Assembly (NCBI GenBank): GCA_946699065.1
Contig: CAMPDV010000005.1
Location: 1,426,001 to 1,490,000 of the forward strand
Direction: 5' to 3'
DNA: 64,000 bases
Source: Loxodes magnus
Taxonomy: Eukaryota > Ciliophora > Karyorelictea > Loxodida > Loxodidae
This document shows positions 11,768 through 25,943 of this stretch, piece by piece; position 1 is the stretch's first letter; each line of letters begins with the position of its first letter. The notes under the pieces were generated by a model. It worked only from the letters and a program-made list of their open reading frames with translations, was not told the DNA's origin and ran no database searches. The position numbers were made by a program, and so were the translations under genes.

Positions 11768-13924
11768 TTTCCTCATTATAATTAACTTTGAGCATAAAAT
11801 AGTAAGCTTATTAATTAATTAAATTTAAAAAATATCCAATCATATATTTCTACTTTAAAATAAAATAAACTTTCGTACGCTAAAGTAATAGTTGGCTATT
11901 TGTAATATAAGAACAATATATAAGGATTAATCTATGTATTGTAAACAAAATTAAATAAATGAATAAGCTATTTAGTCTATTAGAATGCTAATACTTTCAA
12001 CTTTTAAAGTATTAGATTAAGAACTTTTAACCAAGATAATAAGTACCCTTTTTTAATTTTTCAAAGATGTATATATGAGAACTATAGATAAATAATTTGA
12101 TAGGTTTGTTAAATTAAAAAAATAAGTTTGCTATTAATTTGAAAGTATAAACTTTAAATTATAGACTAAAGGTAAATATTTAAGAGGATATAATCTTACT
12201 TTAAAAGGATTAAAATTAAATTTATAAAGACTTTTTTTAATATTTCAGACAGAAAATTTTGCTGAGCTTGATATGAAATGAAGATGTTTTAAAATAGAAG
12301 AAAAAATGGTTAAGAAAAAGGTGTTAAAGAAAAGCAACAAGATAAAGATTATAATGATAAAAGATTATTTATTCATTCAAAAGATAAACTAAATAAAATA
12401 ATATATACATCATATCTTTTAAACATTCAAATCTTTAATATAATTGTATACATTTAATTTTATTTACTTACTATTACTAGGAATAAACAGAAAATTCATA
12501 AGTAAAGCTTAAATATTTGAAAACAACTAAATCTTTTCTCTTTATTTTGTAATAGTAAAAATAAAGATGACTTTCTTCCTTAAATGAGAAAAAGGAAATC
12601 GCAATAGCAGATATTTTTTACTTAACTTTACAAATTAGTCGATCATATTGAAATTTTGCTGTAAAAAATATTAAAATTAAAACTAATTAAATTTTCTCAA
12701 CTTAATTTATCATAAAAATATTTGGAGAAATAAAAATATAAAAGGAAATTCCTAATTATCCTACTAAATTTTTATAAACATCTTTTAAAAGCATATAATC
12801 ATTTAAAGATCATAAGCACCGCAAAATGTTAATAATGTCAATAGAATAGTTTCTTAAGTAGAATTTTAAAAAAATTTAGTCTTAAACAAAAATATATAAT
12901 TGAGATTAAATGCTACTGTTCTAACCTTACAATTAATGCTAATATTTTGCTTTTATTTAATTAAAATAAATGATAAATAAATAAAAGCTTAGACAAAATA
13001 TTTATTTGCCTGGTATTATTATTTCTATTAATGTTACTTATAAAATTCTTCTTTAAAAAATACTTTGAGTTGGGATTTGGAAGATTTAGTAATTATCCTT
13101 TCCATCACAGTAAAAGCAAATAATTGTAATTTAAATTTAGCGATAGTTTTAAAATATTTTACAGTTTAACCTAAACTCACCAATATACTAATTTCTATTT
13201 TTTTGCAATCCTTAGAATTGTTTAAATAAAAGCTTAATAATTAATTAGTCAAATAATAAAGAGTTGCATGGCTTTTTATATTTATAACCATAAAGCTTAA
13301 ATAAGTAATAATTTTAACTTATGGTAATAGTTTGAATTATCAAATCTATTTAATTAGTTTATAGTTATTAATATAGCAAGTTTTATTAATATATTTCATC
13401 TTATTTCCTAAATGCACTAAAGTGAAATATTAAAAACATTATTTTAAAATATTCTTTGATTTACTTATTTAAGAAATAAAGCAAAAGTTAATATGAATAT
13501 AGATGAGATATTTAATTTAATTTTAGTGAGAATATAATATCTAAATCATACCTATAAAGCCAAAAAAAATTGAGTTTCTGCAAGAGAATAATAAATTTAA
13601 AATCTGAGTACTAAGCATTTTGAAAGCTTTTTATAAAGTAATATATAATATTATCTTTATTTAAAAAGTCCTTCATAATTTTTACTTCTTTGTTTGGACT
13701 TGATGGAGTGTATTTTAATAAAGATATAGTTAATATATTTATTAATATACATAAAAGATTTAAATGCTTAAAATTATTCTAAGCTTACTTTTCATTTTAT
13801 TGCTTTAAAGCTATAGAAGATAAACAACTATTTTAGTTTATACAAATTACCATGAAATACTTCTGAGTTTTCTTTATAAATAAAAATAAGAGCAAATTGA
13901 ATTTTAATATTAATCTATTTTTCC
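11768..13924. other. AT-rich spacer of unit 1 between convergent genes
   Basis: About 2.1 kb between the 3' ends of the membrane protein and GH20 genes. A short lysine-rich open stretch at about 12250-12400 is not convincing. No RNA gene or repeat was recognised. Confidence 0.55.
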
Positions 13925-15532
13925 TCAATATAATGATAAATGATCCTGATTGTAAGAGCAAGAACCATCTCTTCCAAATTCTCTTGTTTCACAGAATGTC
14001 GGCTACAGTGTTTAGGCTTTTACATCTCTTGTTCTTAGTAAGTTAACATGCTGATTCATTCGTGCTGAAGGTATCTTTTTATCATGTTTTCCTGTCCATA
14101 GAGGTTCTGCTAAGGCAGAAGCACGTGGAAAAACTCTAAGTTCCATATTGTTTTCATCAACTTATTCACTCCACTATAAAGCTTCAGCTCCTAAAACTCT
14201 ATTTCCATACTAAGTCATGTTTTAAGGAATTCTCCATGAATAGAAGGTGTACCAAGACTTGAAAGGATCACACCAACTTTTATCTCCTCCAGTTATAAAG
14301 TTTCCAACACCACAGTCAAGATATAAGATATCATGATTTCCAAATCCAAAAGAGGACAAAACAACTTGGCTTTAAGTATTTTCTAATATATCAATAGCAT
14401 AATTAAGTGAATGCCAAGAATGATAAATGACACGTTCTTAATCTTTGTCTAGAATTTTATAATTTATGTAGTTATCTTCGTAATGCATTACTATTTTCTC
14501 TTTACTTATTATTTAGCTTACGTTTCCTAAAAACCATTCTCTCATTAGTATTCCTTCCTCTTCTTCCACTCCATAGCACCAGTTGAAGACTTCATCAAAT
14601 CCTACATGAATTATGTCGCTTTCGAAAATTTACTCCACATCATTAAGAACCTTTCTAACTATCTCAAATGTTTTAGATTTTCTAGGATCTAATTAACCTA
14701 CTGGAACTCCAAGATTGTGTCTATCCCAGCAACTTACAATATCAGGATAAGATTTAGCCCAACTATAAGTGTGGCCTGGCATATCAATTTCAGGAATGAT
14801 CCTAATTCCTCTTTGTTTAGCATATTTAATAAGCTCTTTTACGTCATCAACTGTATACATTTGTTCTTTACTATAAGCTGAATTCAAGGCAAGTTCAGGA
14901 ATTGAAGGAAGTAAGAGTGGAAAGCTTTCACTATCTGTTATATGCCAATGAAAAACGTTTAATTTACTTGCCTACATACCTCTAATAAGATTCTTCAATA
15001 GATCAATAGTGAAGAAGTGTCTTGATGTGTCAACACCTAATCCTCTATGAGAAAAAGCAGGCCAATCTTAAACTTAAATTGGAAGTCCTCTTAGAGATCC
15101 TTGAATTTGTAATTAAGCTAAAGTTTCAAGACCTCTTATTACAGCACTATATGAACTAGCTCTTAAAATAGTATCTCCATTAGCATCAATTTAGAGAGTA
15201 TAATTCTCAGGAGTTTTTCTATTAAGTATGTATGTTTCTTCATCACACATGGAATCACAAATTACATTCAGCTTTAATTCTACACAATCCGGATTCTTAA
15301 ATGAGCTAATGCAATCCTTATGCTTATGAATTAATGGCTCGTATATCTCGAAAGCTTAATCAACAAGCGAACCACTTCTTGCTAAAAGTGTAACCTTAGA
15401 TATAAGGATGTCTAACTCTCCAAAAGCAATATTCTATGGTCTTGGCCAAAGTTACTCACCAACATCAAGAATAGGCTTAACTTGACATTAGGTAAGAAGA
15501 ATTAAGGATGAGATAAGAAGTAAAAATTTCAT
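13925..15532 (-). CDS. Secreted beta-hexosaminidase (GH20), copy 1
   Basis: Removes terminal N-acetylhexosamine from glycans, probably in lysosomes, food vacuoles or outside the cell. 535 residues, no intron, stop TGA. A signal peptide (MKFLLLISSLILLTQCQ) is followed by the GH20 N-terminal alpha/beta domain and the catalytic barrel: SHRGLGVDTSRHF, LNVFHWHITDSESFPL, RIIPEIDMPGH, and HVGFDEV with the catalytic pair Asp313-Glu314. The usual HxGGDE here reads HVGFDE. Trp-rich substrate-binding blocks follow (YHSWHSLN, LGAEALQWSEQVDE). The C-terminal region is Cys-rich. The family is normally about 500-560 residues, so it is complete. Confidence 0.96.
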
Positions 15533-17891
15533 TTTTATAAGTAGTTTTGTATCTTGCTAATATAATAGAATTCCTTTATTACAACTCTATTATAATTACC
15601 AGTAAGCATACCTTTAGTCTATAAACTAATAAAAAATATTAACTTTACTAACCATAAAAGTACGGCAGTTTAAATTGAATAGCGATTTAAAAGCTTAAAT
15701 GATACTTGAGCTAATTTATTTTCTAGTATTTATAATAAAATAAGGAATCAAACATTCACTTTAAGGAATATCTGTTAATACCTATTTAAAAACTATTTAG
15801 TCTTGATTATTTAAACAGGAAAATAAATTATATAGTATGAGTAAAAAATACTAAAATAGCTCCATATTCCATTAATATTAGTTAGAAAGGAATAATTCTT
15901 CACTTTTAAATTAAAAAACTTTAAGAATAGAAATTAATAATAAATAGCATTTCAAGTAACTAAGGAAGAATGTTAGTAAATATCATTGAAGAAAAAATGC
16001 TTCAAAGAATAATAATTAAATAGTAAAGGGATTTTATTGAAATGAACTAGCTCCTCTTTTAATATGGAGAATAGATGAAAGCAAAAATATAAACCAAAAA
16101 TGAGAATCTTTAATAAATATCAAAGAGCAATAATATATTAACCAATATTCTAAAATTAAATTTGCTTTTCACAATGTTAATCCTGCGTTTTTTATACTTG
16201 AGACTAATAAAAAATACTACGATAAAAAGATAAAAATGATCGTAATTATAATTAATAGTTATTAAGTTTTAGGATTATAAATTTTATCACTAATAAGATT
16301 CAAGTTTTATTTGAACATATTTAAATAAGAATCATATTTTAGAAGATAGCTTCGTATAAAGCACTTAATTTTTATATTATAAACTCTAAAATAAAAAATC
16401 TCTTTTAGGGATAAAATATAAAGTTTTATTATTTATTTTGAAATTTCTAAAATATATATGAAGAAGCTAAAAATTTAGCGTTCGTTATTTTAAATTTATT
16501 TAGATTTTCTTTGAACAAATTATTAAATTTTAAATATACAATTTAAATAGATTACATCCATAAAGTTTATTTTTCTTAAATAACTTTTAGATAAAAATGT
16601 TTAAATCAATAGCTGAAAGAAGTATATATAATATCATAGTAGAATCTATTTAAATATTTTCTCAATAATGTAAAGTTATAGTAACATGATATTAATTAAA
16701 TTTTAAAGCTAGCATTTATTATAGTTGCTCTCACTTAATTATGTTTGTAATGATTAAATTTAAATTAATTATCTTTTTTAATTGAATTCCTTATACTGTC
16801 ACTTCTAATATCTTTTATATTAATTTAATTAAAAAATTTCCCTATAGATATTTGAATACTTTAATGTAATTACTTTTTACTAAAAAATAGATTTATTTTA
16901 TCAAAAGCTAAGATTAGATAATGTAAAAAGAGACATTCTAAGCTTAGTTTCTATTAATTTAATTTAGACGTATTAGTTTTCAGCAGGCTTTAAATACATT
17001 TTCCTAGTAGATTACACTAAATATATTTAGAACCAAGTTAAAGCATTTTACACTAAGATTCTTTATTCAAAACATCATTCAAATAAATCACTTATTTTCC
17101 TAATTTCTAAACCTAAGTTCTATCTGGATAATTTAATATCTAGTGAAAGGAGGTATAAGCATGCATAATAGACTTAAATCTGTTCTTAGAAGATACTTCA
17201 TAGTAACTTAATAAAATGACTGGTTATTTACAAATCAAAGGAATTGACTAAGTTATTGATATAATTTGTGGAGAGTTAAAATATTGCTTTTATATATTTA
17301 ACATATAAATAAAGCTAGAGAAACTACCTAATATAAATCATTTTGTGCCTCAATTATAATAAAGTAGACTTAATACAGTAAAGCATCATCCAAAAGCTAT
17401 AAGTTTTCTCTAAATTAATAGCAGCTTCTTTTAGAAGTCATTTAAATGTGACTTTTAGACAAATTTAAAACTAAACGGAAAGAGAGGTTAAAGGGTAATA
17501 CCTATAAAATATACTAAAACGAAATAATTGGAGGAATGCTACAGCAATGAAAAGTATATTTGGACAATAAATAAAGAAAAGCATAGACTAATAAAAGGAT
17601 AATTCTAAATATAGTTAAAATACTTAAATTTATTTATAAGACTAGATAGAGAGGTCATACTTAGTACTAGAAACTTATTAGATGTAATTAATTTATATTA
17701 AAGAGCTTTTATAGGAAGTTATCGTAAATAGCGAAAATCTAAAAGAAAAAATATTATTCATTACTAGGTTTATTTATAGACATCTGAATATAAGTCAAGT
17801 AAAGGAACTAAAATATCTTAAGTAATTAAATTATTTCTATATAAATGATGCTTATTTAACCAGTAAGAGTGGGAGAAAATATAATTTAAAA
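15533..17891. other. Spacer with the duplication junction and start of unit 2
   Basis: AT-rich and without a supported gene. The unit 1/unit 2 junction lies at about 16080/16081. Sequence from 16081 onward matches 5661-7480, with more differences than elsewhere in the repeat. Confidence 0.65.
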
Positions 17892-19385
17892 ATGGAGTAG
17901 CAAGGACAAGCTCCAGTGGATTTTCCTTAAATAACTCATAAAAGTTCAATGACAGCTGTGTAAAAGCTAGCTTTCTACAAATCAGAACAGAAATCTCTGA
18001 TTCCTAATACTCCAGAAGTGATTTAAGAGGAAGTAGCTATTCTGTCTTTACCTGGAGGAAAAAAAGTAGAAATTCCAATTTTAAATGATAGTTTAGGTAA
18101 TCCAATGCTTGATATCCGAAATCTATCATCAAAGGCTGAAATGTTCACATATGATCCTGGATTCGTAAATACTGCGAGTTGTGCAAGTAAAATCACTTAT
18201 ATTGATGGTAATAAAGGATAATTATGGTATAGAGGATATGCAATTGAAGATTTAGCTCAAAAATGCTGTCATCTTGAAGTCTGCTATCTATTATTAAATG
18301 GAGAATTGCCAGATAAAGAAGAGTTGGCTAAATTTGAAGATTGGGTAAATGATGAAATGCTTGTTCACTAAAATTTAATTAGATTTTATGAAGGATTTCA
18401 AGAAGATGCTCATCCTATGGCTATTATGACAGGAGTAGTTGGTGCTCTTTCAGCTTTTATGGAAGCTGAGCCAAATAATCTTAGAGATCATTCTTGGAGA
18501 TAATAAACTGTTATTAGAATTATTGCAAAAATGCCAACATTAGCAGCATATGCATATAGAAGATCTATTGGATTACCTTTTGTTCAGCCTAAAAGAGAAT
18601 TTTCTTTTGCATAAAATTTTCTGTATATGATGTTTTCTGACCCCATGAGTAAAGATTTTGATGTTCATCCAACAATAATCAAGGCAATGGACTTAATTCT
18701 TCTATTACATGCTGATCACGAGTAAAATGCTTCAACAAGTACTGTTAGAATTGCAGGTTCTTCATTGGCAAATCCTTATGCTTGCATAGCAGCGGGAATA
18801 GCTTCTTTATGGGGACCAGCACACGGTGGTGCAAATGAAGCGGCTTTAGATATGCTCTAAGAAATTGGATCCCCTGAAAACATTCCAAAATACATACAAA
18901 AAGCAAAGGATAAGAATGATCCATTTAGATTGATGGGCTTTGGTCATAGAGTATACAAAAACTTTGATCCTCGTTCGAAAATAATGAGAGAACTGGCGCA
19001 TGAAGTTTTGGAAGTTACAGGCAAAAAAAATGATCCTGTTTTCCAATTAGCAATTTAGCTTGAGGAAATAGCCCTCAAAGATCCTTATTTCGTATAAAGA
19101 AAATTATATCCAAACGTTGATTTTTATGCTGGTATTGTTCTAGATGCAATAGGTATTCCTAAGTCTATGTTCACAGTTATTTTTGCTGTTTCAAGAGCAA
19201 TAGGATGGATTACTTAGTGGACTGAAATGATGTCTGATCCTTTGTTCAGAATTGGTAGACCTCGTCAACTTTATGTTGGTAATTTACTAAAAACTGTACC
19301 AGAAATGGAATAAAGAGAATCTACTGAGCACAGTAGAGTCCCAATCTAGAAAAAATTAGTTTGGCCAAGCTCTAGCAAAAAATGA
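17892..19385 (+). CDS. Citrate synthase, copy 2
   Basis: Same length (497 residues), catalytic residues and stop as copy 1. By eye it differs in one replacement, Thr to Ser in the NLS(T/S)KAEMF segment, and one synonymous change nearby. Near-perfect conservation suggests either a very recent duplication, continued selection, or two haplotypes joined in assembly. Confidence 0.96.
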
Positions 19386-21389
19386 AAAAAACTAACTTTT
19401 AATAGTTTACCTTAGTTATAAAATTAAATATTACATTCAAGAAGAATTAACTTAGGTTCAAATCTTTTAGCATAATGCTTTCATTAATTTGAATATTTAC
19501 TGCAAATAAGAAAATTAAATAATTTAGGGATACTTTATTATTTAGATTTTAATAGCCTTTTATACTTATAGAGATTTAGTAAGCTATAAGTTTACCTTAA
19601 ATCAATCAGTTAATTTTACAACAAAGTATACTGTATGCTTGTAAAAGTTACATTAATTGCTCTTATTCTAATATCATTAAGTAATTATGAGCTAATATAA
19701 GCATCATTAATTTAAAAATCCTTTCAATTATAGCAAGATATAAGCGCTGGATTAAAGATAATAAGTCTATAATAATTAGGATAATAATACGGAAATAAGA
19801 TAAACTCTATTTAATATTATGCTAATTATTATAAACAAAGCTATCTATTTCTAGTTTAATTTAGCAAATCCGCTATTATAAGTGTAACAATCTTAATGAG
19901 GTATTAAATTCTAAATGCTAATGTAAAAGCATAATTATTTATTTAAGCTTTAGTTGAATATTGCATGTGATGGAATTTATTGATCAAGTTCTAACTGTTT
20001 TTTATACCTTTTTAGGTAATTGGAAACTGATATATATTTTACTTTATTTAATGATATCTTTAGATCTTTATAGCTTAAGTAAGGGATAATAATAGTTATT
20101 TATATATAATTAACTTTTGTAAGTCCGCTAGATTTGTTGTTAATTCGAAAGTGTATAATAGCTTTATGAACTATTAAATAAATATAGTATAAATCTTAGA
20201 AAATAAACAGCTTCATCAATCTTAGTTAAAATTATTAGTACTATAAAAACTAAAGGGACATATATAACTATAATGCTTTTGAGAATTATTATATTTAAAG
20301 AATGCTATTTTCTTCTTTATTGTTATTAGCTTTTCTCTTTATAAGCATTTAGAACTTAATAAATTATATTTAATGTATGAATCTGAAAGTTAGTATCCAT
20401 TTAATTATAAAATAAGATTGCTTAAGAGTTTTGTCCCTTATTAAGTTTGAGATATTTATTCTTCATAAATTAATAAGTTAATAGAATAAGCTAGCACTGA
20501 TTGTTAATAAGTCATTGTAAGTTACTTTTGACTCTATATTCTTTGTTTTTATGCTTTCTTCATTATTTATTTACTTTTAAGGGAATGAACCAAATAAAAC
20601 CTACTAATTATAAATGATTTTACTAACAATGGCTAATGAAATAAACTAGCATTCTCTTACAGGATCTATTATCAAATATGATTGGCTTTTGATATTACAG
20701 TATAGTGCTAAAGATTTAAAGAGTTCTAAAGCAACTTTATTTAAATCTAATCAAAATTCTAATTATTAATTTTACTTAGTAACCTTAAATATTAGCCTTA
20801 GTACTAAATAAATGTATTTATCTATGAAGTATGACTAATTTAGATTAGATGCATAGTATATACAAATTTGGTAAATTGCAAGCAGATAGAAAATACATAA
20901 AGAAGAATTAAGTTATTAGTAAAAGCTTAATTAGAAAATTATAAAAAAGTGCTTATTTTTAGGTATGAAACTATCCTAGAAATAATTCTGAAATAAACTA
21001 ATGAATTTGTCTTTCACTGTAATTATATGGAAGCTAAACTTAACTTTAGATATAGAACATTTAATATAAAAAAGTTTATAATATTCATTATACTAGTATC
21101 TTAACTTTATAAGTGTTAAGACTATTCTAATAAAAGTTAGTTTGTCATAAATCATTAAACTACTTTACTACTTTACTACTTTTCTTAAAAAAGAGAACAA
21201 ATAGTCTAATAGCAAATGGAGTTAGTTAGAGATTTTAATAACTGCATTATTATAGATAAAATTATTAATGCCTTAGTGGTATTTCAACCAGTTTCTGAAT
21301 AATCCTGAGACTTAAAATAAAGGGTTTTGTATATAATTACATTAAACTAAAATAAAGAGCTTTAACTTAGGATATGCTTACTTATTAAA
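19386..21389. other. AT-rich spacer of unit 2
   Basis: Copy of 8975-10978. The doubtful ORF at 19635-19970 has GGA at codon 53 where unit 1 has TGA. Nothing else is supported. Confidence 0.55.
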
Positions 21390-22178
21390 ATGCAAATTAC
21401 AGAATTATAAATGTAGCATGAAGAGTAATAACTAGATATGGGGGATCCTCCAATTTATGTAAAATCAACATATGGAAAGATAAAAGGTAATGATATTTCT
21501 AATACTGAGCTTTATATTCCAGAAAGTAATACTTTCAAATTTATTTCAATTATGTGCATTCAGAATAACTAAATTTCATACTTAAATCCTTATTAAGATC
21601 TGTTTGATGAAAAACTGAAGCTAGAAGAAATTCAAAGCATTTTAGGGGAAGCATAAAAGGTAGTTAGCAGGGCTTACAGACCTATTTAATGCGAAAAGAT
21701 AATTTCAAAACTATTGCTTCTAATATCCATTTTAATGTTCCTTATAGGAATTTTATAAACCATCACTAACACTTTTCAATCAAACCAATAAATTCGCTAA
21801 GGAATTTGATTAATTAGCATCTCCTTTTTTGGATGCTTGTTATGGTCTTTTATTTCTTGCTTTATATCTGAATAAAAAATAAAGATCAGAATGGTTGAGG
21901 CTTTAGCAGTTTTTTGCAAGTAAATGAACGAGGAATTATAAAGATTTAATGTAAAAGTAAGACCTGGATATGATGCAGCTTGAATTGAGTTCATTGATAT
22001 GGATTATTTTAGAAGTTAAGAAGCAGATAACTAAACCATTATATCTCAATTATCAGAAGAATATATCCATCTATAAAAGTTTACAGAATAGGAAGATAGT
22101 TGCCTTTCAGCATAGAAGCAAGCATTTAATTAAAATTCAAACAACGCCAATGAAACTTAAATTACACTCAGGCATTGA
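21390..22178 (+). CDS. Two-span membrane protein with two in-frame TGAs, copy 2
   Basis: Copy of 10979-11767. Both internal TGA codons are kept (21807-21809, 21981-21983). A visible difference changes TCA (Ser) to TAA (Gln) in the YIHL(S/Q)KF segment. That change would be a stop in the standard code but is a simple substitution here. Confidence 0.65.
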
Positions 22179-24335
22179 TTTCCTCATTATAATTAACTTT
22201 GAGCATAAAATAGTAAGCTTATTAATTAATTAAATTTAAAAAATATCCAATCATATATTTCTACTTTAAAATAAAATAAACTTTCGTACGCTAAAGTAAT
22301 AGTTGGCTATTTGTAATATAAGAACAATATATAAGGATTAATCTATGTATTGTAAACAAAATTAAATAAATGAATAAGCTATTTAGTCTATTAGAATGCT
22401 AATACTTTCAACTTTTAAAGTATTAGATTAAGAACTTTTAACCAAGATAATAAGTACCCTTTTTTAATTTTTCAAAGATGTATATATGAGAACTATAGAT
22501 AAATAATTTGATAGGTTTGTTAAATTAAAAAAATAAGTTTGCTATTAATTTGAAAGTATAAACTTTAAATTATAGACTAAAGGTAAATATTTAAGAGGAT
22601 ATAATCTTACTTTAAAAGGATTAAAATTAAATTTATAAAGACTTTTTTTAATATTTCAGACAGAAAATTTTGCTGAGCTTGATATGAAATGAAGATGTTT
22701 TAAAATAGAAGAAAAAATGGTTAAGAAAAAGGTGTTAAAGAAAAGCAACAAGATAAAGATTATAATGATAAAAGATTATTTATTCATTCAAAAGATAAAC
22801 TAAATAAAATAATATATACATCATATCTTTTAAACATTCAAATCTTTAATATAATTGTATACATTTAATTTTATTTACTTACTATTACTAGAATAAACAG
22901 AAAATTCATAAGTAAAGCTTAAATATTTGAAAACAACTAAATCTTTTCTCTTTATTTTGTAATAGTAAAAATAAAGATGACTTTCTTCCTTAAATGAGAA
23001 AAAGGAAATCGCAATAGCAGATATTTTTTACTTAACTTTACAAATTAGTCGATCATATTGAAATTTTGCTGTAAAAAATATTAAAATTAAAACTATTTAA
23101 ATTTTCTCAACTTAATTTATCATAAAAATATTTGGAGAAATAAAAATATAAAAGGAAATTCCTAATTATCCTACTAAATTTTTATAAACATCTTTTAAAA
23201 GCATATAATCATTTAAAGATCATAAGCACCGCAAAATGTTAATAATGTCAATAGAATAGTTTCTTAAGTAGAATTTTAAAAAAATTTAGTCTTAAACAAA
23301 AATATATAATTGAGATTAAATGCTACTGTTCTAACCTTACAATTAATGCTAATATTTTGCTTTTATTTAATTAAAATCAATGATAAATAAATAAAAGCTT
23401 AGACAAAATATTTATTTGCCTGGTATTATTATTTCTATTAATGTTACTTATAAAATTCTTCTTTAAAAAATACTTTGAGTTGGGATTTGGAAGATTTAGT
23501 AATTATCCTTTCCATCACAGTAAAAGCAAATAATTGTAATTTAAATTTAGCGATAGTTTTAAAATATTTTACAGTTTAACCTAAACTCACCAATATACTA
23601 ATTTCTATTTTTTTGCAATCCTTAGAATTGTTTAAATAAAAGCTTAATAATTAATTAGTCAAAATAATAAAGAGTTGCATGGCTTTTTATATTTATAACC
23701 ATAAAGCTTAAATAAGTAATAATTTTAACTTATGGTAATAGTTTGAATTATCAAATCTATTTAATTAGTTTATAGTTATTAATATAGCAAGTTTTATTAA
23801 TATATTTCATCTTATTTCCTAAATGCACTAAAGTGAAATATTAAAAACATTATTTTAAAATATTCTTTGATTTACTTATTTAAGAAATAAAGCAAAAGTT
23901 AATATGAATATAGATGAGATATTTAATTTAATTTTAGTGATAAATTAATATCTAAATCATACCTATAAAGCCAAAAAAAATTGAGTTTCTGCAAGAGAAT
24001 AATAAATTTAAAATCTGAGTACTAAGCATTTTGAAAGCTTTTTATAAAGTAATATATAATATTATCTTTATTTAAAAAGTCCTTCATAATTTTTACTTCT
24101 TTGTTTGGACTTGATGGAGTGTATTTTAATAAAGATATAGTTAATATATTTATTAATATACATAAAAGATTTAAATGCTTAAAATTATTCTAAGCTTACT
24201 TTTCATTTTATTGCTTTAAAGCTATAGAAGATAAACAACTATTTTAGTTTATACAAATTACCATGAAATACTTCTGAGTTTTCTTTATAAATAAAAATAA
24301 GAGCAAATTGAATTTTAATATTAATCTATTTTTCC
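22179..24335. other. AT-rich spacer of unit 2 between convergent genes
   Basis: Copy of 11768-13924 with a few substitutions and one-base indels. No gene seen. Confidence 0.55.
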
Positions 24336-25943
24336 TCAATATAATGATAAATGATCCTGATTGTAAGAGCAAGAACCATCTCTTCCAAATTCTCTTGTTT
24401 CACAGAATGTCGGCTACAGTGTTTAGGCTTTTACATCTCTTGTTCTTAGTAAGTTAACATGCTGATTCATTCGTGCTGAAGGTATCTTTTTATCATGTTT
24501 TCCTGTCCATAGAGGTTCTGCTAAGGCAGAAGCACGTGGAAAAACTCTAAGTTCCATATTGTTTTCATCAACTTATTCACTCCACTATAAAGCTTCAGCT
24601 CCTAAAACTCTATTTCCATACTAAGTCATGTTTTAAGGAATTCTCCATGAATAGAAGGTGTACCAAGACTTGAAAGGATCACACCAACTTTTATCTCCTC
24701 CAGTTATAAAGTTTCCAACACCACAGTCAAGATATAAGATATCATGATTTCCAAATCCAAAAGAGGACAAAACAACTTGGCTTTAAGTATTTTCTAATAT
24801 ATCAATAGCATAATTAAGTGAATGCCAAGAATGATAAATGACACGTTCTTAATCTTTGTCTAGAATTTTATAATTTATATAGTTATCTTCGTAATGCATT
24901 ACTATTTTCTCTTTACTTATTATTTAGCTTACGTTTCCTAAAAACCATTCTCTCATTAATATTCCTTCCTCTTCTTCCACTCCATAGCACCAGTTGAAGA
25001 CTTCATCAAATCCTACATGAATTATGTCGCTTTCGAAAATTTACTCCACATCATTAAGAACCTTTCTAACTATCTCAAATGTTTTAGATTTTCTAGGATC
25101 TAATTAACCTACTGGAACTCCAAGATTGTGTCTATCCCAGCAACTGACAATATCAGGATAAGATTTAGCCCAACTATAAGTGTGGCCTGGCATATCAATT
25201 TCAGGAATGATCCTAATTCCTCTTTGTTTAGCATATTTAATAAGCTCTTTTACGTCATCAACTGTATACATTTGTTCTTTACTATAAGCTGAATTCAAGG
25301 CAAGTTCAGGAATTGAAGGAAGTAAGAGTGGAAAGCTTTCACTATCTGTTATATGCCAATGAAAAACGTTTAATTTACTTGCCTACATACCTCTAATAAG
25401 ATTCTTCAATAGATCAATAGTGAAGAAGTGTCTTGATGTGTCAACACCTAATCCTCTATGAGAAAAAGCAGGCCAATCTTAAACTTAAATTGGAAGTCCT
25501 CTTAGAGATCCTTGAATTTGTAATTAAGCTAAAGTTTCAAGACCTCTTATTACAGCACTATATGAACTAGCTCTTAAAATAGTATCTCCATTAGCATCAA
25601 TTTAGAGAGTATAATTCTCAGGAGTTTTTCTATTAAGTATGTATGTTTCTTCATCACACATGGAATCACAAATTACATTCAGCTTTAATTCTACACAATC
25701 CGGATTCTTAAATGAGCTAATGCAATCCTTATGCTTATGAATTAATGGCTCGTATATCTCGAAAGCTTAATCAACAAGCGAACCACTTCTTGCTAAAAGT
25801 GTAACCTTAGATATAAGGATTTCTAACTCTCCAAAAGCAATATTCTATGGTCTTGGCCAAAGTTACTCACCAACATCAAGAATAGGCTTAACTTGACATT
25901 AGGTAAGAAGAATTAAGGAAGAGATAAGAAGTAAAATTTTCAT
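24336..25943 (-). CDS. Secreted beta-hexosaminidase (GH20), copy 2
   Basis: 535 residues, as in copy 1, with the same signal peptide, barrel motifs and Asp-Glu pair. By eye there are two conservative replacements (Phe3 to Ile in the signal peptide, Asp to Glu in GELDIL) and about four or five synonymous changes. The excess of silent and mild changes fits selection on the protein in both copies, or in both alleles. Confidence 0.96.

Larger units (their letters stand above)
5661..16080 (+). repeat. Tandem duplication, unit 1 (10.4 kb)
   Basis: Direct repeat of 16081-26490, with a constant offset of 10,411 bases over the genes. Both units hold citrate synthase, a two-span membrane protein and a GH20 hexosaminidase in the same order and strands. 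Differences are scattered substitutions and small indels, densest in the first 1.4 kb. The junction reads as the unit end ATAGATGAAAG joined to the unit start AAAAATATAAACC, with only 4-5 bases of shared sequence (AAAG) at the borders. No transposon or long repeat flanks the units. Confidence 0.95.
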